This document shows, one piece after another, positions 7,712 to 15,529 of a stretch of 64,000 bases of DNA. Position 1 is the first letter of the stretch. Each line of letters starts with the position of its first letter. The notes beneath the pieces were generated by a model, which saw only the letters and a list, made by a program, of their open reading frames with translations, did no database searches and was not told where the DNA came from. The position numbers and the translations under genes are program-made. Source of the stretch: Chloroflexota bacterium (GTDB lineage: Bacteria; Chloroflexota; Anaerolineae; DTLA01); NCBI GenBank assembly GCA_014874485.1, contig JADBJK010000074.1, forward strand, positions 62,001-126,000. The letters are read 5' to 3'.

Positions 7712-8557
7712 ATGGCCTACATCCTTCCTGCTTCTGGCGGCATCAACCTGAACGAGACCCTGCGCTGCGGGCAGTCGTTCCAATGGCGGGCAGAACCCGA
7801 CGGCGCGTGGCGGGGCGTCATCGGCGGCGCGGTGGTGCGCGTCTGGCAGCAGGGCGACGCGCTGGCGTGCGACACGTCGCTCCCGCCCGATGCCGTGGCC
7901 GCCTACTTCCGCCTGGACGACCCGCTGGATGCCATCTACGCGACGTTCCCGCCTGACCCGGCGCTGCCGCAGGCCGTGGCCGCCTATCGCGGCATGCGCC
8001 TCGTGCGCTATGAGGTGTGGGATGCGGTGCTGTCGTTCCTGTGCGCGACCAACACCAACATCCCGCGGATAGACAAGATGCTGGGCGCGCTGGCCGCCCG
8101 CTTCGGCGACCGCCTGGACGCCGACTTTCACGCCCTGCCGCGCCCGCACCAACTGGCGGGATCGTCCGAAGGCGAGTTGCGCGCGCTGGGTCTGGGGTAC
8201 CGCGCGGCCTACGTCCTGCAGGCGGCGCGGATGGTGGACTCGGGGCGGTTTGACCTGGGCGTGCTGGCGGCGATGGACTACGAGGCGGCGCATGTCCACC
8301 TGCAGGCGTTGCCGGGCGTGGGGCCAAAGGTGGCCGACTGCATCTGCCTGTTCGCCCTGGGCTGGTTGCAGGCGGTGCCGGTGGACGTGTGGGTGCGCCG
8401 CATCCTGTCGCAGCGCAGGGCGGGGCTGCGCTCATACCGCGCCATGGCCGAGTTCGCCAGGGAGTGGCTGGGGCCATACGCGGGCTACGCGCAGCAGTAT
8501 CTGTTCCACTACGAGCGCATGCGGAACGCGAAGGCGTGTGCCCGGTTGCGCTCGTAG
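7712..8557 (+). CDS. OGG1-type 8-oxoguanine DNA glycosylase / AP lyase
   Basis: Base-excision repair glycosylase of the HhH-GPD superfamily, 281 aa. The N-terminal beta-domain opens with INLNETLRCGQSFQW, matching the OGG1 opening. CATNTNIPRI (111-120) corresponds to the OGG1 SSNNNIARI loop, and the helix-hairpin-helix is LPGVGPKVADC with catalytic Lys206; the catalytic Asp225 lies in VPVDVWV. There is no Fe-S cluster at the C-terminus, unlike EndoIII/MutY. The start is the ATG after GGTGCGGAG; upstream sequence belongs to a palindromic repeat. Probable substrate is 8-oxoG opposite C; MutY at 18.4 kb would complement it. Confidence 0.9.
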   Translation: MAYILPASGGINLNETLRCGQSFQWRAEPDGAWRGVIGGAVVRVWQQGDALACDTSLPPDAVAAYFRLDDPLDAIYATFPPDPALPQAVAAYRGMRLVRYEVWDAVLSFLCATNTNIPRIDKMLGALAARFGDRLDADFHALPRPHQLAGSSEGELRALGLGYRAAYVLQAARMVDSGRFDLGVLAAMDYEAAHVHLQALPGVGPKVADCICLFALGWLQAVPVDVWVRRILSQRRAGLRSYRAMAEFAREWLGPYAGYAQQYLFHYERMRNAKACARLRS

Positions 8558-8594
8558 CGGAACGGGTGCTCTGCCGCAAGGATTCTGGGCGGTG

Positions 8595-8690
8595 TGTCCT
8601 TGCGAGCGAAGCGAAGCAATCTCGGTTGGCGAGATTCTTCGGCGCTGTGCGGCTTCGCAATGACATGCCATCAAGAATCTTTGTGGTCAA
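8595..8690. repeat. Degenerate CATTGCGAGCGAAGC-family repeat at a convergent gene junction
   Basis: Contains TTGCGAGCGAAGCGAAGCAA, a GGTTGGCGAGATTCTTCGG core and GCTTCGCAATGACA, i.e. one somewhat decayed unit of the main repeat family, followed by the CCATCAAGAATC boundary motif seen beside rtcA and htrA. Confidence 0.75.
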
Positions 8691-8693
8691 GTG

Positions 8694-9113
8694 CTAGCCC
8701 AGCGACGCGACCATAATGAGGATATACATGCCAACGGCCAGGAGGAGCAGGGAAGCGGCGACCCAGGCCAGGATGCGCCGATGGCTCATGCCGAGCGCGG
8801 CCAGCCCGGCCGTTACCGCATACGCGCCCAGCACGATGACGGCAAGGGGAATGCCGAATACGCCGTAGCGGTTCATGAAGTAGTGCACGCGCTCGGTGCG
8901 CACGCGGGCAAGATGGCGCATCAGTTCGGGGCGCTTCTCCGCGTGGGCGCACGCCTTGAGGATGGCCAGCACGCCGCCGAACTGTCCGGCGGTGGACAGG
9001 CCGATGGCCGCCGGAAGGCCCAGCCCCATTGCCAAGCCCGCTGTGGAGGGGAACCAGATGCCACCCCAAGGGGCCGCACCCAGTAGGACAACCACGAGCA
9101 ACTTCGTGATCAT
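8694..9113 (-). CDS. Small four-helix membrane protein, unknown function
   Basis: A 139-residue integral membrane protein with about four hydrophobic helices (roughly 3-25, 30-52, 84-110 and 115-137) and a basic cytoplasmic loop (HAEKRPELMRHLARVRTERVHYF). The layout is reminiscent of the small multidrug-export-like (PF06695) or DedA-related proteins, but no diagnostic motif is visible and I would not assign transport. The ATG is preceded by GAGG within AGGTAGGCCC. A promoter with extended -10 is present and the gene ends at a repeat. Confidence 0.75.
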   Translation of the reverse strand: MITKLLVVVLLGAAPWGGIWFPSTAGLAMGLGLPAAIGLSTAGQFGGVLAILKACAHAEKRPELMRHLARVRTERVHYFMNRYGVFGIPLAVIVLGAYAVTAGLAALGMSHRRILAWVAASLLLLAVGMYILIMVASLG

Positions 9114-9149
9114 GGGCCTACCTCGCGCGTCGGTCTATCGGGCACCCAT

Positions 9150-9178
9150 AGTATAGCACAAGGCTCCGATTTTGTCCA
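9150..9178 (-). promoter_or_regulatory. Promoter of the small membrane protein gene
   Basis: Minus-strand TGGACA, 17-nt spacer ending TGC, TATACT; about 36 bases before the start codon. Confidence 0.6.
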
Positions 9179-9255
9179 GTGGGTTCGGGCGTTCGGGCGC
9201 ATTTCCATTTTGGGGTGAGAATGACCGAATGTCGTTAGGTTGTCGCGCAGAATCT

Positions 9256-9341
9256 ACCTCGCCTATCCCCACCCCGGCCCTCCCCTTTCCTCTCCGCCCG
9301 CGGAGAGGAAAGGGGAGGGTGCGGGAGGGGTTAGGTGAGGT
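9256..9341. repeat. Long inverted repeat (about 40-bp arms)
   Basis: A perfect 19-bp central stem (CCCTCCCCTTTCCTCTCCG and its complement around a CCCG loop, 9278-9319) is extended by imperfect pairing to ACCTCGCC / TGAGGT at the ends. It is polypyrimidine on one arm and polypurine on the other. The gap between the flanking genes otherwise contains only the two promoters. Confidence 0.85.
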
Positions 9342-9445
9342 CAAGCAGCCCCATCGCCCTATGTCAGGCGACGAAAGAGACTGCCCATTGCAACAGCTTT
9401 GCCCCCAAACTGAAATGCACCGCGGGCGTTCGCGCGGCGTCGCTG

Positions 9446-9474
9446 TTGAAATCGCCCATGGATTGTGTTATAAT
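9446..9474 (+). promoter_or_regulatory. Promoter of the double-HTH regulator
   Basis: TTGAAA, 17-nt spacer, TATAAT with a TGT just before the -10; one of the best promoters in the window. Start codon 48 bases downstream. Confidence 0.8.
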
Positions 9475-9521
9475 GTACACGGGCTGCAGGGTAGAAGAAT
9501 CTTGCGAAACGGGAGGGGGCT

Positions 9522-10196
9522 ATGCAAGCCGCTCCGGCACTCGCCATCCGGAACAAGATACTGGGGGCGCTCCTGAAACACGCCCGCCTGCGCGCCGGCA
9601 GGCTCCCCGATGAGTACGCGAAGGTGTTCGGCCGCAGCGAGGATGACATCCTCCGATGGGAGAGCGGCGAGATGCCCATCACCCTGTCCGAGTTGGAGGT
9701 GTGGGCGCACCTGAGCGGCGTGCCCATCTCTTTCTTCTGGAATGAGCATGCGCTGCCCCAGAGGCGGGAGGTTGAGGAGCCGGTGCAGTCGGTCATGCAA
9801 ATCCGCCGCAAGATGGTGGGCGTCCTGTTGCGCCAGTCCCGCCTCATCGCGGCGCGCTCGCTAGAGGAGTTGGCCCAGGCCATCGGCGTAACCCCGCAGT
9901 TTCTGGAGGCGTGCGAGGCTGGGGAGGCGGAACTCTCGGTTGCCCAGTTGGAACTGGCCGCCGAGGCGTGCGGCGTGCCCATCGCCCAGTTCTTTGACGA
10001 AGACCTGTTCGCGCCCAGCGAAGAAGAACGCCGCATGCGCGACATGCACCGCCTGGACGAACTCCCGCCCGACCTGCGCGAGTTCGTGCTCAAGCCGTCC
10101 AACGCGCTGTACCTGAAGATCGCCAAGCAGATCAGCGTCCTTTCCGCCGATACGCTCCGCGAAATCGCCGAGACGCTTCTGGACATCACGCTATGA
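9522..10196 (+). CDS. Transcriptional regulator with two XRE-type HTH domains
   Basis: A 224-residue cytosolic protein with two tandem Cro/C1-type HTH domains. The first (about 11-72) contains GALLKHARLRAGRLPDEYAK and WESGEMPITLSELEVWAHL; the second (about 88-150) contains VGVLLRQSRLIAARSLEELA and CEAGEAELSVAQLELAAEA. Each ends with a similar 'GVPIxxFF' segment, so the protein looks like an internal duplication. The C-terminal third (150-224) is charged and helical with no known effector domain. The last four bases overlap the start of the GAF/kinase-like gene (ATGA), so the pair is translationally coupled and probably forms one signalling unit. Confidence 0.85.
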   Translation: MQAAPALAIRNKILGALLKHARLRAGRLPDEYAKVFGRSEDDILRWESGEMPITLSELEVWAHLSGVPISFFWNEHALPQRREVEEPVQSVMQIRRKMVGVLLRQSRLIAARSLEELAQAIGVTPQFLEACEAGEAELSVAQLELAAEACGVPIAQFFDEDLFAPSEEERRMRDMHRLDELPPDLREFVLKPSNALYLKIAKQISVLSADTLREIAETLLDITL

Positions 10197-11818
10197 GTCC
10201 CGCATCCGCGACCGCAAACCCGCCCGTTGCCGACATCGTCGCGCACCTGACCACCAAGGACTTCCGCACGGCCCTTGGCGCGGTCGCCCAATCTCTGCTC
10301 GCCCATACGGAGGCGCAGGCGGTGTCGCTGGCCTGCCTGGCAGAGGACGGTGGGACGCGCGCGCGGGCGGGTGCATGGCCCCAGGATGCGCTCCCGAAAC
10401 TGGACTCCTGGGAGCGGGCGCTTGCCGAGCAGGCGCGGAGAGGCGCGACGGCGCTGCCCGCAGGCCCCCTGCCCATCAGCGTGGCGCGGGGCGGGGACTG
10501 GCTTCTGTGCGCGGCCCCGCTCGTTGCGGGCAATCACGCGGCGGGGCTGCTGGCGCTTTGCGTCGCGCCGAGCGAGGAAGCAGAGGCCGCCCAAATGCTG
10601 CGGGACACGTCCCCCTGGCTCGGTGGGCTGCTGTACCTGGCGCAGGGGCGCGAAGCCATCGCCCGCCAGGTAACGGCTCTGGGCGCGATCCTTCGCCAGA
10701 GCCAGGCGTGGACGGCGGCGACGGACGCGCGCACAGCCCTTCGCTCGGCGCTCCAGGTGCTGGCCGAACTGTTCGGCGCGCAGGGCAGTCTCCTCGCCGC
10801 GCTGGACGATGACGAGAACGTTCTGCACTGCCTGGGGGCGTACATCCCCAACGAGGTGCTGGACTGGACGGGCGCTCGCCTCAAACCCGCCGGAATCCTG
10901 CACCACGTGTGCGTTTCCGGGGAGGCCGTCCTTTGCAACGAGCCGGACAAGGATTCGCGCTACGCGCCGGACGTGGAAGGCGCGCTGGTGGGCACATTGC
11001 GGTCGCTGGTGGCCGTGCCGATTCGCACCCCCGGAGGTGGGCGCGGCGTGCTGGCGGTCTTCAACCGCGTGGGCGCTGCCGGGTTCCGCCCTGCGGATGC
11101 CGGCCTCATCGCCGGTGTGGCCGCGTGCGTCTCGGCGATTCTGGAGACCGCACGGCTGCGCGAGGCCGTGGAGGTGGCACGGGAACAGTTGGGGACGCTG
11201 CCTCGCTCCATTCGCACAGAAGTCGCGGGCACGCTCCATCAGGGCCCGGTCCAAATGCTGGCCGCCGTCGCCATGGGCTTGGACCACCTGGAGCATCTGC
11301 TTGCCGTCCAGCCCGACGCCCTCGGCGAGGAGATCAAGTCCCTCAAGTCCCTGACCCGCGAGGCCACCCGTGAGGCGCGCCTGCTCCTGTTTGAATTGCG
11401 CCCGACCGTGCTGGAGAGCGAAGGGCTGGTGAGCGCCCTGACTGCCTACATCCAGCAACTGCCCGAGGAGAGCGTCCGCATCCAGTTTGACCACAGCGGC
11501 CCCATCGGCGATGCCCCGATTCAGGTGGCCGAGGCCGCGTTCCACGCCGCGACGCAAGGCATCCGACACGCGCGACTGCACGGCGAGGCGACGCAGATCG
11601 CGCTGACGGTTTTGGCGGATGCGGAGGCCCTGTCGCTGACCCTGGAGGACAACGGCAAGCCCCACGGCGCGCGCCGCTGCACCCGAGGCGAGACAGAGAC
11701 AGGCTGCCTGGCCGCCATCGCCGAGCAACTCGCGCCCCTGGGCGGCACGCTGGCCCTGCGCGACGCCACCGCCGAGCGCGGGCCCGCAGTGCAAATCCGT
11801 ATCCCCCTGCGGGCATAG
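10193..11818 (+). CDS. GAF-domain histidine-kinase-like protein with degenerate ATPase domain
   Basis: A soluble 541-residue protein. A diverged N-terminal sensor region (about 15-170) is followed by a GAF domain (about 185-320; HHVCVSGEAVLCNEPDKDSR, SLVAVPIRTPGG), then a NarL-type HisKA_3 dimerisation segment, VAGTLHQGPVQMLAAVAMGL, with candidate phospho-acceptor His349. The HATPase region is poor: the N-box Asn is replaced (TQGIRHARL, Gln455), and the G1 box reads DNGKPHG (486-492), lacking the second Gly. ATP binding is therefore doubtful. No response regulator is adjacent; instead it is coupled by a 4-base overlap to the double-HTH regulator, so a partner-switching or ligand-sensing role is plausible (inference). 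Confidence 0.8.
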   Translation: MSPASATANPPVADIVAHLTTKDFRTALGAVAQSLLAHTEAQAVSLACLAEDGGTRARAGAWPQDALPKLDSWERALAEQARRGATALPAGPLPISVARGGDWLLCAAPLVAGNHAAGLLALCVAPSEEAEAAQMLRDTSPWLGGLLYLAQGREAIARQVTALGAILRQSQAWTAATDARTALRSALQVLAELFGAQGSLLAALDDDENVLHCLGAYIPNEVLDWTGARLKPAGILHHVCVSGEAVLCNEPDKDSRYAPDVEGALVGTLRSLVAVPIRTPGGGRGVLAVFNRVGAAGFRPADAGLIAGVAACVSAILETARLREAVEVAREQLGTLPRSIRTEVAGTLHQGPVQMLAAVAMGLDHLEHLLAVQPDALGEEIKSLKSLTREATREARLLLFELRPTVLESEGLVSALTAYIQQLPEESVRIQFDHSGPIGDAPIQVAEAAFHAATQGIRHARLHGEATQIALTVLADAEALSLTLEDNGKPHGARRCTRGETETGCLAAIAEQLAPLGGTLALRDATAERGPAVQIRIPLRA

Positions 11819-11834
11819 CGACCGCCAAAGAAAA

Positions 11835-11862
11835 AAGCGGGCCTGCACCCGCAAGCCCGCTT
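11835..11862 (+). terminator. Hairpin after the kinase-like gene
   Basis: AAGCGGGC and GCCCGCTT form an 8-bp stem with a 12-nt loop, 16 bases after the stop and preceded by a run of A. On the plus strand no U-tract follows; in the opposite direction the A-run gives one. Confidence 0.5.
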
Positions 11863-11896
11863 GGAAATCGTTTCGGTGCCGAAGTTTGTTAGGCCC

Positions 11897-12206
11897 GTCA
11901 TTGCGAGGGCGCAGAGCGCCCGTAGGGACAATTCATGAATTGTCCCTACTGAGACGCGAAGCGCCGAAGAATCTCGTCAACCGAGATGCTTCGCTTCGCT
12001 CAGCACGACAGCAGTTGTCATTGCGAGGGCACGCAGTGCCCAAAGCAATCTCCGGAGGCTGTCATTCTGAGCGGCGAGGCTGCGAAGAATCTCGTCAACC
12101 GAGATGCTTCGCTTCGCTCACAATGACGGAGAAGGCACGTGCGACGCACCTCCGAGGTGCGTCGCACGTGGGCCGACTGGATTGCTTCGCTTCGCTCGCA
12201 ATGACG
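11897..12206. repeat. Composite palindromic repeat region at a convergent junction
   Basis: The 400-base gap holds no gene. It is built of two CATTGCGAGGGC... units, a 26-bp TAGGGACAATTCATGAATTG... palindrome (11923-11948), two copies of the AGAATCTCGTCAACCGAGAT core, and a 35-bp palindrome with 16-bp arms beginning CACGTGCGACGCACCT (12136-12170). The region closes with CTCGCAATGACG. Confidence 0.9.
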
Positions 12207-12232
12207 CCGAAGAGAACATCCGCGCAGGAGTG

Positions 12233-14302
12233 CTACTTTGACTCCGCCGCCTTCGCCGCCTGGATAATCTGCTGCGCGATGTGCGACGGCACTTCCTCGT
12301 AGTGCGAGAACTCCATGGTGTACACGCCGCGCCCCTGGGTAATGGAGCGGAGCGTCGTGGCGTAGTGGAGCATCTCGGCCAGGGGCACCTGCGCCGTTAC
12401 AACGCTGCGCCCATGCGACTGCTCCATCCCTTGCACGCGCGCCCGCCGGGTGTTCAGGTCGCCCAGCACGTCGCCCATGTACTGCTCGGGAATCGTGATG
12501 ACCACCTGCATGATGGGTTCCAAGAGCACCGGGCCAGCCTCTTCCATCGCCTTCTTGAAGCCCAGGTTCGCGGCGATCTTGAACGCCATTTCGGACGAGT
12601 CCACCGCGTGGTACGAGCCGTCGTACAGGGCAACGCGCACGTCCACCACCGGATAGCCCGCCAGGATGCCCTTTGTCATGGTCTCGCGCACGCCCTTTTC
12701 CACCGCCGGGATGTACTGGCGCGGGACGGACCCACCGAAGACCTCATCCACGAACTCAAACCCCGCGCCGCGCGGCAGGGGCTCCAGGCGCAGCCAAACG
12801 TCGCCGAACTGGCCGTGCCCGCCGGTCTGCTTCTTGTGGCGGCCCTGGGCGCTGGCCGTGCGGGTGATGGTCTCGCGGTACGGGACCTTGGGCGTGCCGA
12901 GGGTAATCTCCACGCCGAACTTCTGCTGGAGTTTGCGGGCGGCGATGTCCACGTGCGACTCGCCCATGCCCGACAGGATTGTCTCGTTGGTCTCGGCGTC
13001 GCGGGTAACCTCCAGCGTGGGGTCTTCCTCCACCAGGCGCGCGAGCGCCGTGCTCATCTTGTCCAGGTCGGCCTTGGTCTTGGGGGCGATGGCCGCCGAG
13101 AAGATGGGCTTCGGGTAGGTTACCGGATCCAGCATGAGCGGGCGGCCCTTGTCGCACAGGGTGTCGCCGGTAACGGTGCTGCTCAACTTCGCCACGCCGC
13201 CGATTTCGCCCGCACGCAACTGCTTGACCGGCATCTGCTCCTTGCCGCGGATGAGGAACAACTGCCCGATGCGCTCCTCGCTCTCGGAGCGTGAATTGTA
13301 CGCCCGCGAATCCGATTCCAGGATGCCGGAGTACACGCGCAAGTAGGTGAGCCGCCCCACGAACGGGTCGGCCGTCGTCTTGAAGGCGAGCGCCGCCAGC
13401 GGGCCGTTGTCGGTGGCAGGCAGGACTTCGGTCTCCCCGGTGGCCGGATTCTTGGCGCGAATCTCGCTGCCCTCGGCCGGCGAGGGGAGCAGGGCCACGA
13501 TGGCGCTCATCAGGGGCTGGACGCCGATGTTCGCCAGGGACGAGCCGCACAGCACGGGCACGATCTTGTTGCCTCTGACGCCGAGCCGCAGCCCTCGGTA
13601 GATTTCGTCCGCGGTGAGTTCCTCGCCGTCCAGGTACTTCATGATGAGTTCGTCGTCGCCCTCGGCGGCAACTTCAATCAATTGCGTCCGCGCTTCTTCC
13701 ACCTGGCTGGCCATGTCCGCCGGAATCGGCCCCTTCTCGGCCTTGGGGCCCAGGTAGGCCGTGCGCGACACGAGGTCCACCACGCCCTTGAAGTTGGCCT
13801 GGCTACCGATGGGCAACTGCATGATGGCGGGCCGCACGCCGAAGATGTCGGCCAGGCTTTCCACCGCCTTCTGGAAGTCGGCGTTCTCGCGGTCCATCTT
13901 GTTCACGAACGCGATGCGGGGCAACTTGTAGTCGTTGGCATGCTGCCAGACCAGTTCCGTGCCGACCTCTACGCCGGCGACCGCGTCCAGCAGGACGACC
14001 GCGCCTTCCACCACGCGCACGGCGCTGCGCACCTCGCCCACGAAGTCGGTGTAGCCCGGCGTGTCCAGGATCGTGATGCGGCAGCCGTCCCAGTCCAGCG
14101 GAAGGATGGACGTGTTCACCGAGATCTTGCGCCGCTGCTCTTCGGGGTCAAAGTCGGAGGTGGTGTTCCCTTCGTCCACCTTGCCGAGGCGCGAAATGGC
14201 GCCCGCGTCAAACAGCATCGCCTCGGACAGCGAGGTCTTCCCGCAGTTCCCATGTCCCAGCAAGGCCACGTTGCGCAACTTGCTGATGTCGTAATCGGCC
14301 AT
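12233..14302 (-). CDS. Elongation factor G-like GTPase (EF-G2 type)
   Basis: A 689-residue translational GTPase with all five EF-G domains. G1 is GHGNCGKTS (16-24), switch/G3 DTPG (80-83), G4 NKMD (134-137); domain II has VGRLTYLRVYSG, and domain IV has HKKQTGGHGQFGDVWLRLEP and DVRVALYDGSYHAVDSSEMAF. Canonical EF-G has GHIDAGKTT in G1; the GHGNCGKTS variant and the shortened region after it fit the EF-G2 / EF-G-like paralogue group (as in Thermus EF-G-2) rather than the main FusA. The main EF-G with rpsL/rpsG is not here. Role in translocation is uncertain. ATG is preceded by GAGGAGGATCC. Confidence 0.88.
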   Translation of the reverse strand: MADYDISKLRNVALLGHGNCGKTSLSEAMLFDAGAISRLGKVDEGNTTSDFDPEEQRRKISVNTSILPLDWDGCRITILDTPGYTDFVGEVRSAVRVVEGAVVLLDAVAGVEVGTELVWQHANDYKLPRIAFVNKMDRENADFQKAVESLADIFGVRPAIMQLPIGSQANFKGVVDLVSRTAYLGPKAEKGPIPADMASQVEEARTQLIEVAAEGDDELIMKYLDGEELTADEIYRGLRLGVRGNKIVPVLCGSSLANIGVQPLMSAIVALLPSPAEGSEIRAKNPATGETEVLPATDNGPLAALAFKTTADPFVGRLTYLRVYSGILESDSRAYNSRSESEERIGQLFLIRGKEQMPVKQLRAGEIGGVAKLSSTVTGDTLCDKGRPLMLDPVTYPKPIFSAAIAPKTKADLDKMSTALARLVEEDPTLEVTRDAETNETILSGMGESHVDIAARKLQQKFGVEITLGTPKVPYRETITRTASAQGRHKKQTGGHGQFGDVWLRLEPLPRGAGFEFVDEVFGGSVPRQYIPAVEKGVRETMTKGILAGYPVVDVRVALYDGSYHAVDSSEMAFKIAANLGFKKAMEEAGPVLLEPIMQVVITIPEQYMGDVLGDLNTRRARVQGMEQSHGRSVVTAQVPLAEMLHYATTLRSITQGRGVYTMEFSHYEEVPSHIAQQIIQAAKAAESK

Positions 14303-14570
14303 GGATCCTCCTCATCAGGACATCTCGTCCAAGTGTGATCGCGTCATCAAACATGAATGGCGGGCCTGGGGATTCCTCCACGCAGGCCCACGTACACGGC
14401 TATTCTACTTGAATCGGGCAGTTGTGTCAAAGCCGCCCCCGCGCGGTGCGACTTGCGTCCAAGCCTGTTGGCGGCACCGTCGGCATGGGAGGAACCGCGA
14501 AACTCTGCAAAGGGTCGTCTTCGTGCCGATTCGCGCCCGTTCGCGGTTCCGGTCCGACATCCGCTGCCCG
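14303..14570. other. Gene-free stretch upstream of EF-G2 and the hemerythrin operon
   Basis: No plausible coding sequence in either strand and no repeat of the families seen elsewhere. It separates two divergent start regions; an obvious EF-G2 promoter was not identified. Confidence 0.5.
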
Positions 14571-14613
14571 CGCGACCAAAGTCACATACAACCGCGGGGA
14601 ATTGCCCTATACT
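14571..14613 (+). promoter_or_regulatory. Candidate CRP/FNR-type half-palindrome and -10 of the hemerythrin-cooS operon
   Basis: CGCGA-N6-TCACA (14571-14586) matches TGTGA-N6-TCACA in 8 of 10 positions; TATACT follows at 14608-14613. The site centre is about -41 from the expected transcription start, the class II activator position. No good -35 hexamer is present, as expected for an activated promoter. Confidence 0.45.
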
Positions 14614-14671
14614 GCATGTACAAGAAACTTGACAATCGGGCCTGCGCCCGATGCACATAGGAGGCCGGACG

Positions 14672-15226
14672 ATGAAACCAACCGAAGTCCTCAAAGAGGA
14701 ACATCAGGGCATCAAGACGGGGCTGCGCATTCTGGGCGGCATCGCCGACCGCCTCAAAGCGGGCCAGAAGGTGCCGCCGGAGCACCTGGAGGAGATGGTG
14801 GACTTCATCCGCACCTTCGCCGACCGGTGCCATCACGGCAAGGAAGAAGACCTGCTGTTCGTGGAGATGGAGAAGGCGGGCGTTCCCAGGCAGGGTGGCC
14901 CCATCGCGGTCATGCTCCTGGAACACGACCAGGGGCGCGGGTACGTGCGGGCCATGGCCGACGCAATCCCCGGATACAAGGCCGGCGACCCCGCCGCAGC
15001 GCAGAAGTTCGCGCAGAACGCCTACAACTACATCGGTCTGCTCACCCAGCACATTGACAAGGAGGACAATATCCTCTACGTCATCGCCGATATGCACCTT
15101 TCGGACGAGCAGCAAGCGTGCCTACTGGATGGCTTTGACCGCGTGGAAACCGAGCGCATCGGTCCGGGCAAGCACGAGGAGTACCACCGCATGTTGGAGC
15201 GCCTGAGCAGCGTCTATCTCCAGTAG
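14672..15226 (+). CDS. Hemerythrin-like HHE-domain protein
   Basis: A 184-residue helical protein with spaced metal-ligand candidates: EEHQGIKTGL near the start, DRCHHGKEEDLLFVEM (about 52-67), LLEHDQGRGYVRAM (about 83-96) and LTQHIDKEDNILY (about 124-136). This H...HxxxE...H...HxxxD pattern is a di-iron hemerythrin bundle. Such proteins bind O2 or NO, or donate iron for cluster repair. ATG 14672 is chosen over upstream starts because AGGAGGCC lies 7-14 bases before it. A 7-bp hairpin (14635-14652) sits in the leader. It heads an operon with DUF2249 and cooS, both 18-33 bases apart, suggesting protection of the oxygen-sensitive CO dehydrogenase or NO handling (inference). Confidence 0.88.
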   Translation: MKPTEVLKEEHQGIKTGLRILGGIADRLKAGQKVPPEHLEEMVDFIRTFADRCHHGKEEDLLFVEMEKAGVPRQGGPIAVMLLEHDQGRGYVRAMADAIPGYKAGDPAAAQKFAQNAYNYIGLLTQHIDKEDNILYVIADMHLSDEQQACLLDGFDRVETERIGPGKHEEYHRMLERLSSVYLQ

Positions 15227-15244
15227 CCGAGGAGGCCAACGCCC

Positions 15245-15496
15245 ATGGAGCAGAAGCCCCGCCCGTTCATCACGGTCGAATTGGACATACGCCCGGTCCC
15301 GCCGCGCCAACGCCACCCGCTGATTGACGCCACCTTTGACGGCCTGAAGCCCGGCGAGGCGTTCGTGTTGGTGAACGACCACGACCCCAAGCCGCTCCAT
15401 TACGCGTTTCAGCACGAGCGGCCAGGCCGGTTCACCTGGGAGTACCTGGAGCAGGGGCCGGACATCTGGCGCGTGCGCATCGGCAAGACCGAGTGA
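15245..15496 (+). CDS. DUF2249-domain protein
   Basis: An 83-residue single-domain protein: LDIRPVPPRQRHPLIDATFDGLKPGEAFVL...DHDPKPLHYAF...WEYLEQGPDIWRVRI is the complete DUF2249 signature (TusA-like fold without the TusA cysteine). The domain recurs beside hemerythrins and in gene sets for nitrogen-oxide respiration and iron-sulfur maintenance, but its chemistry is not established to my knowledge. Its position 18 bases after the hemerythrin gene and 33 before cooS links it to redox or metal-centre care of the CO dehydrogenase. The start is the ATG after CGAGGAGG. Confidence 0.9.
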   Translation: MEQKPRPFITVELDIRPVPPRQRHPLIDATFDGLKPGEAFVLVNDHDPKPLHYAFQHERPGRFTWEYLEQGPDIWRVRIGKTE

Positions 15497-15529
15497 GAAA
15501 CACCCATCGCCACACTGTGAGGAGAATAC

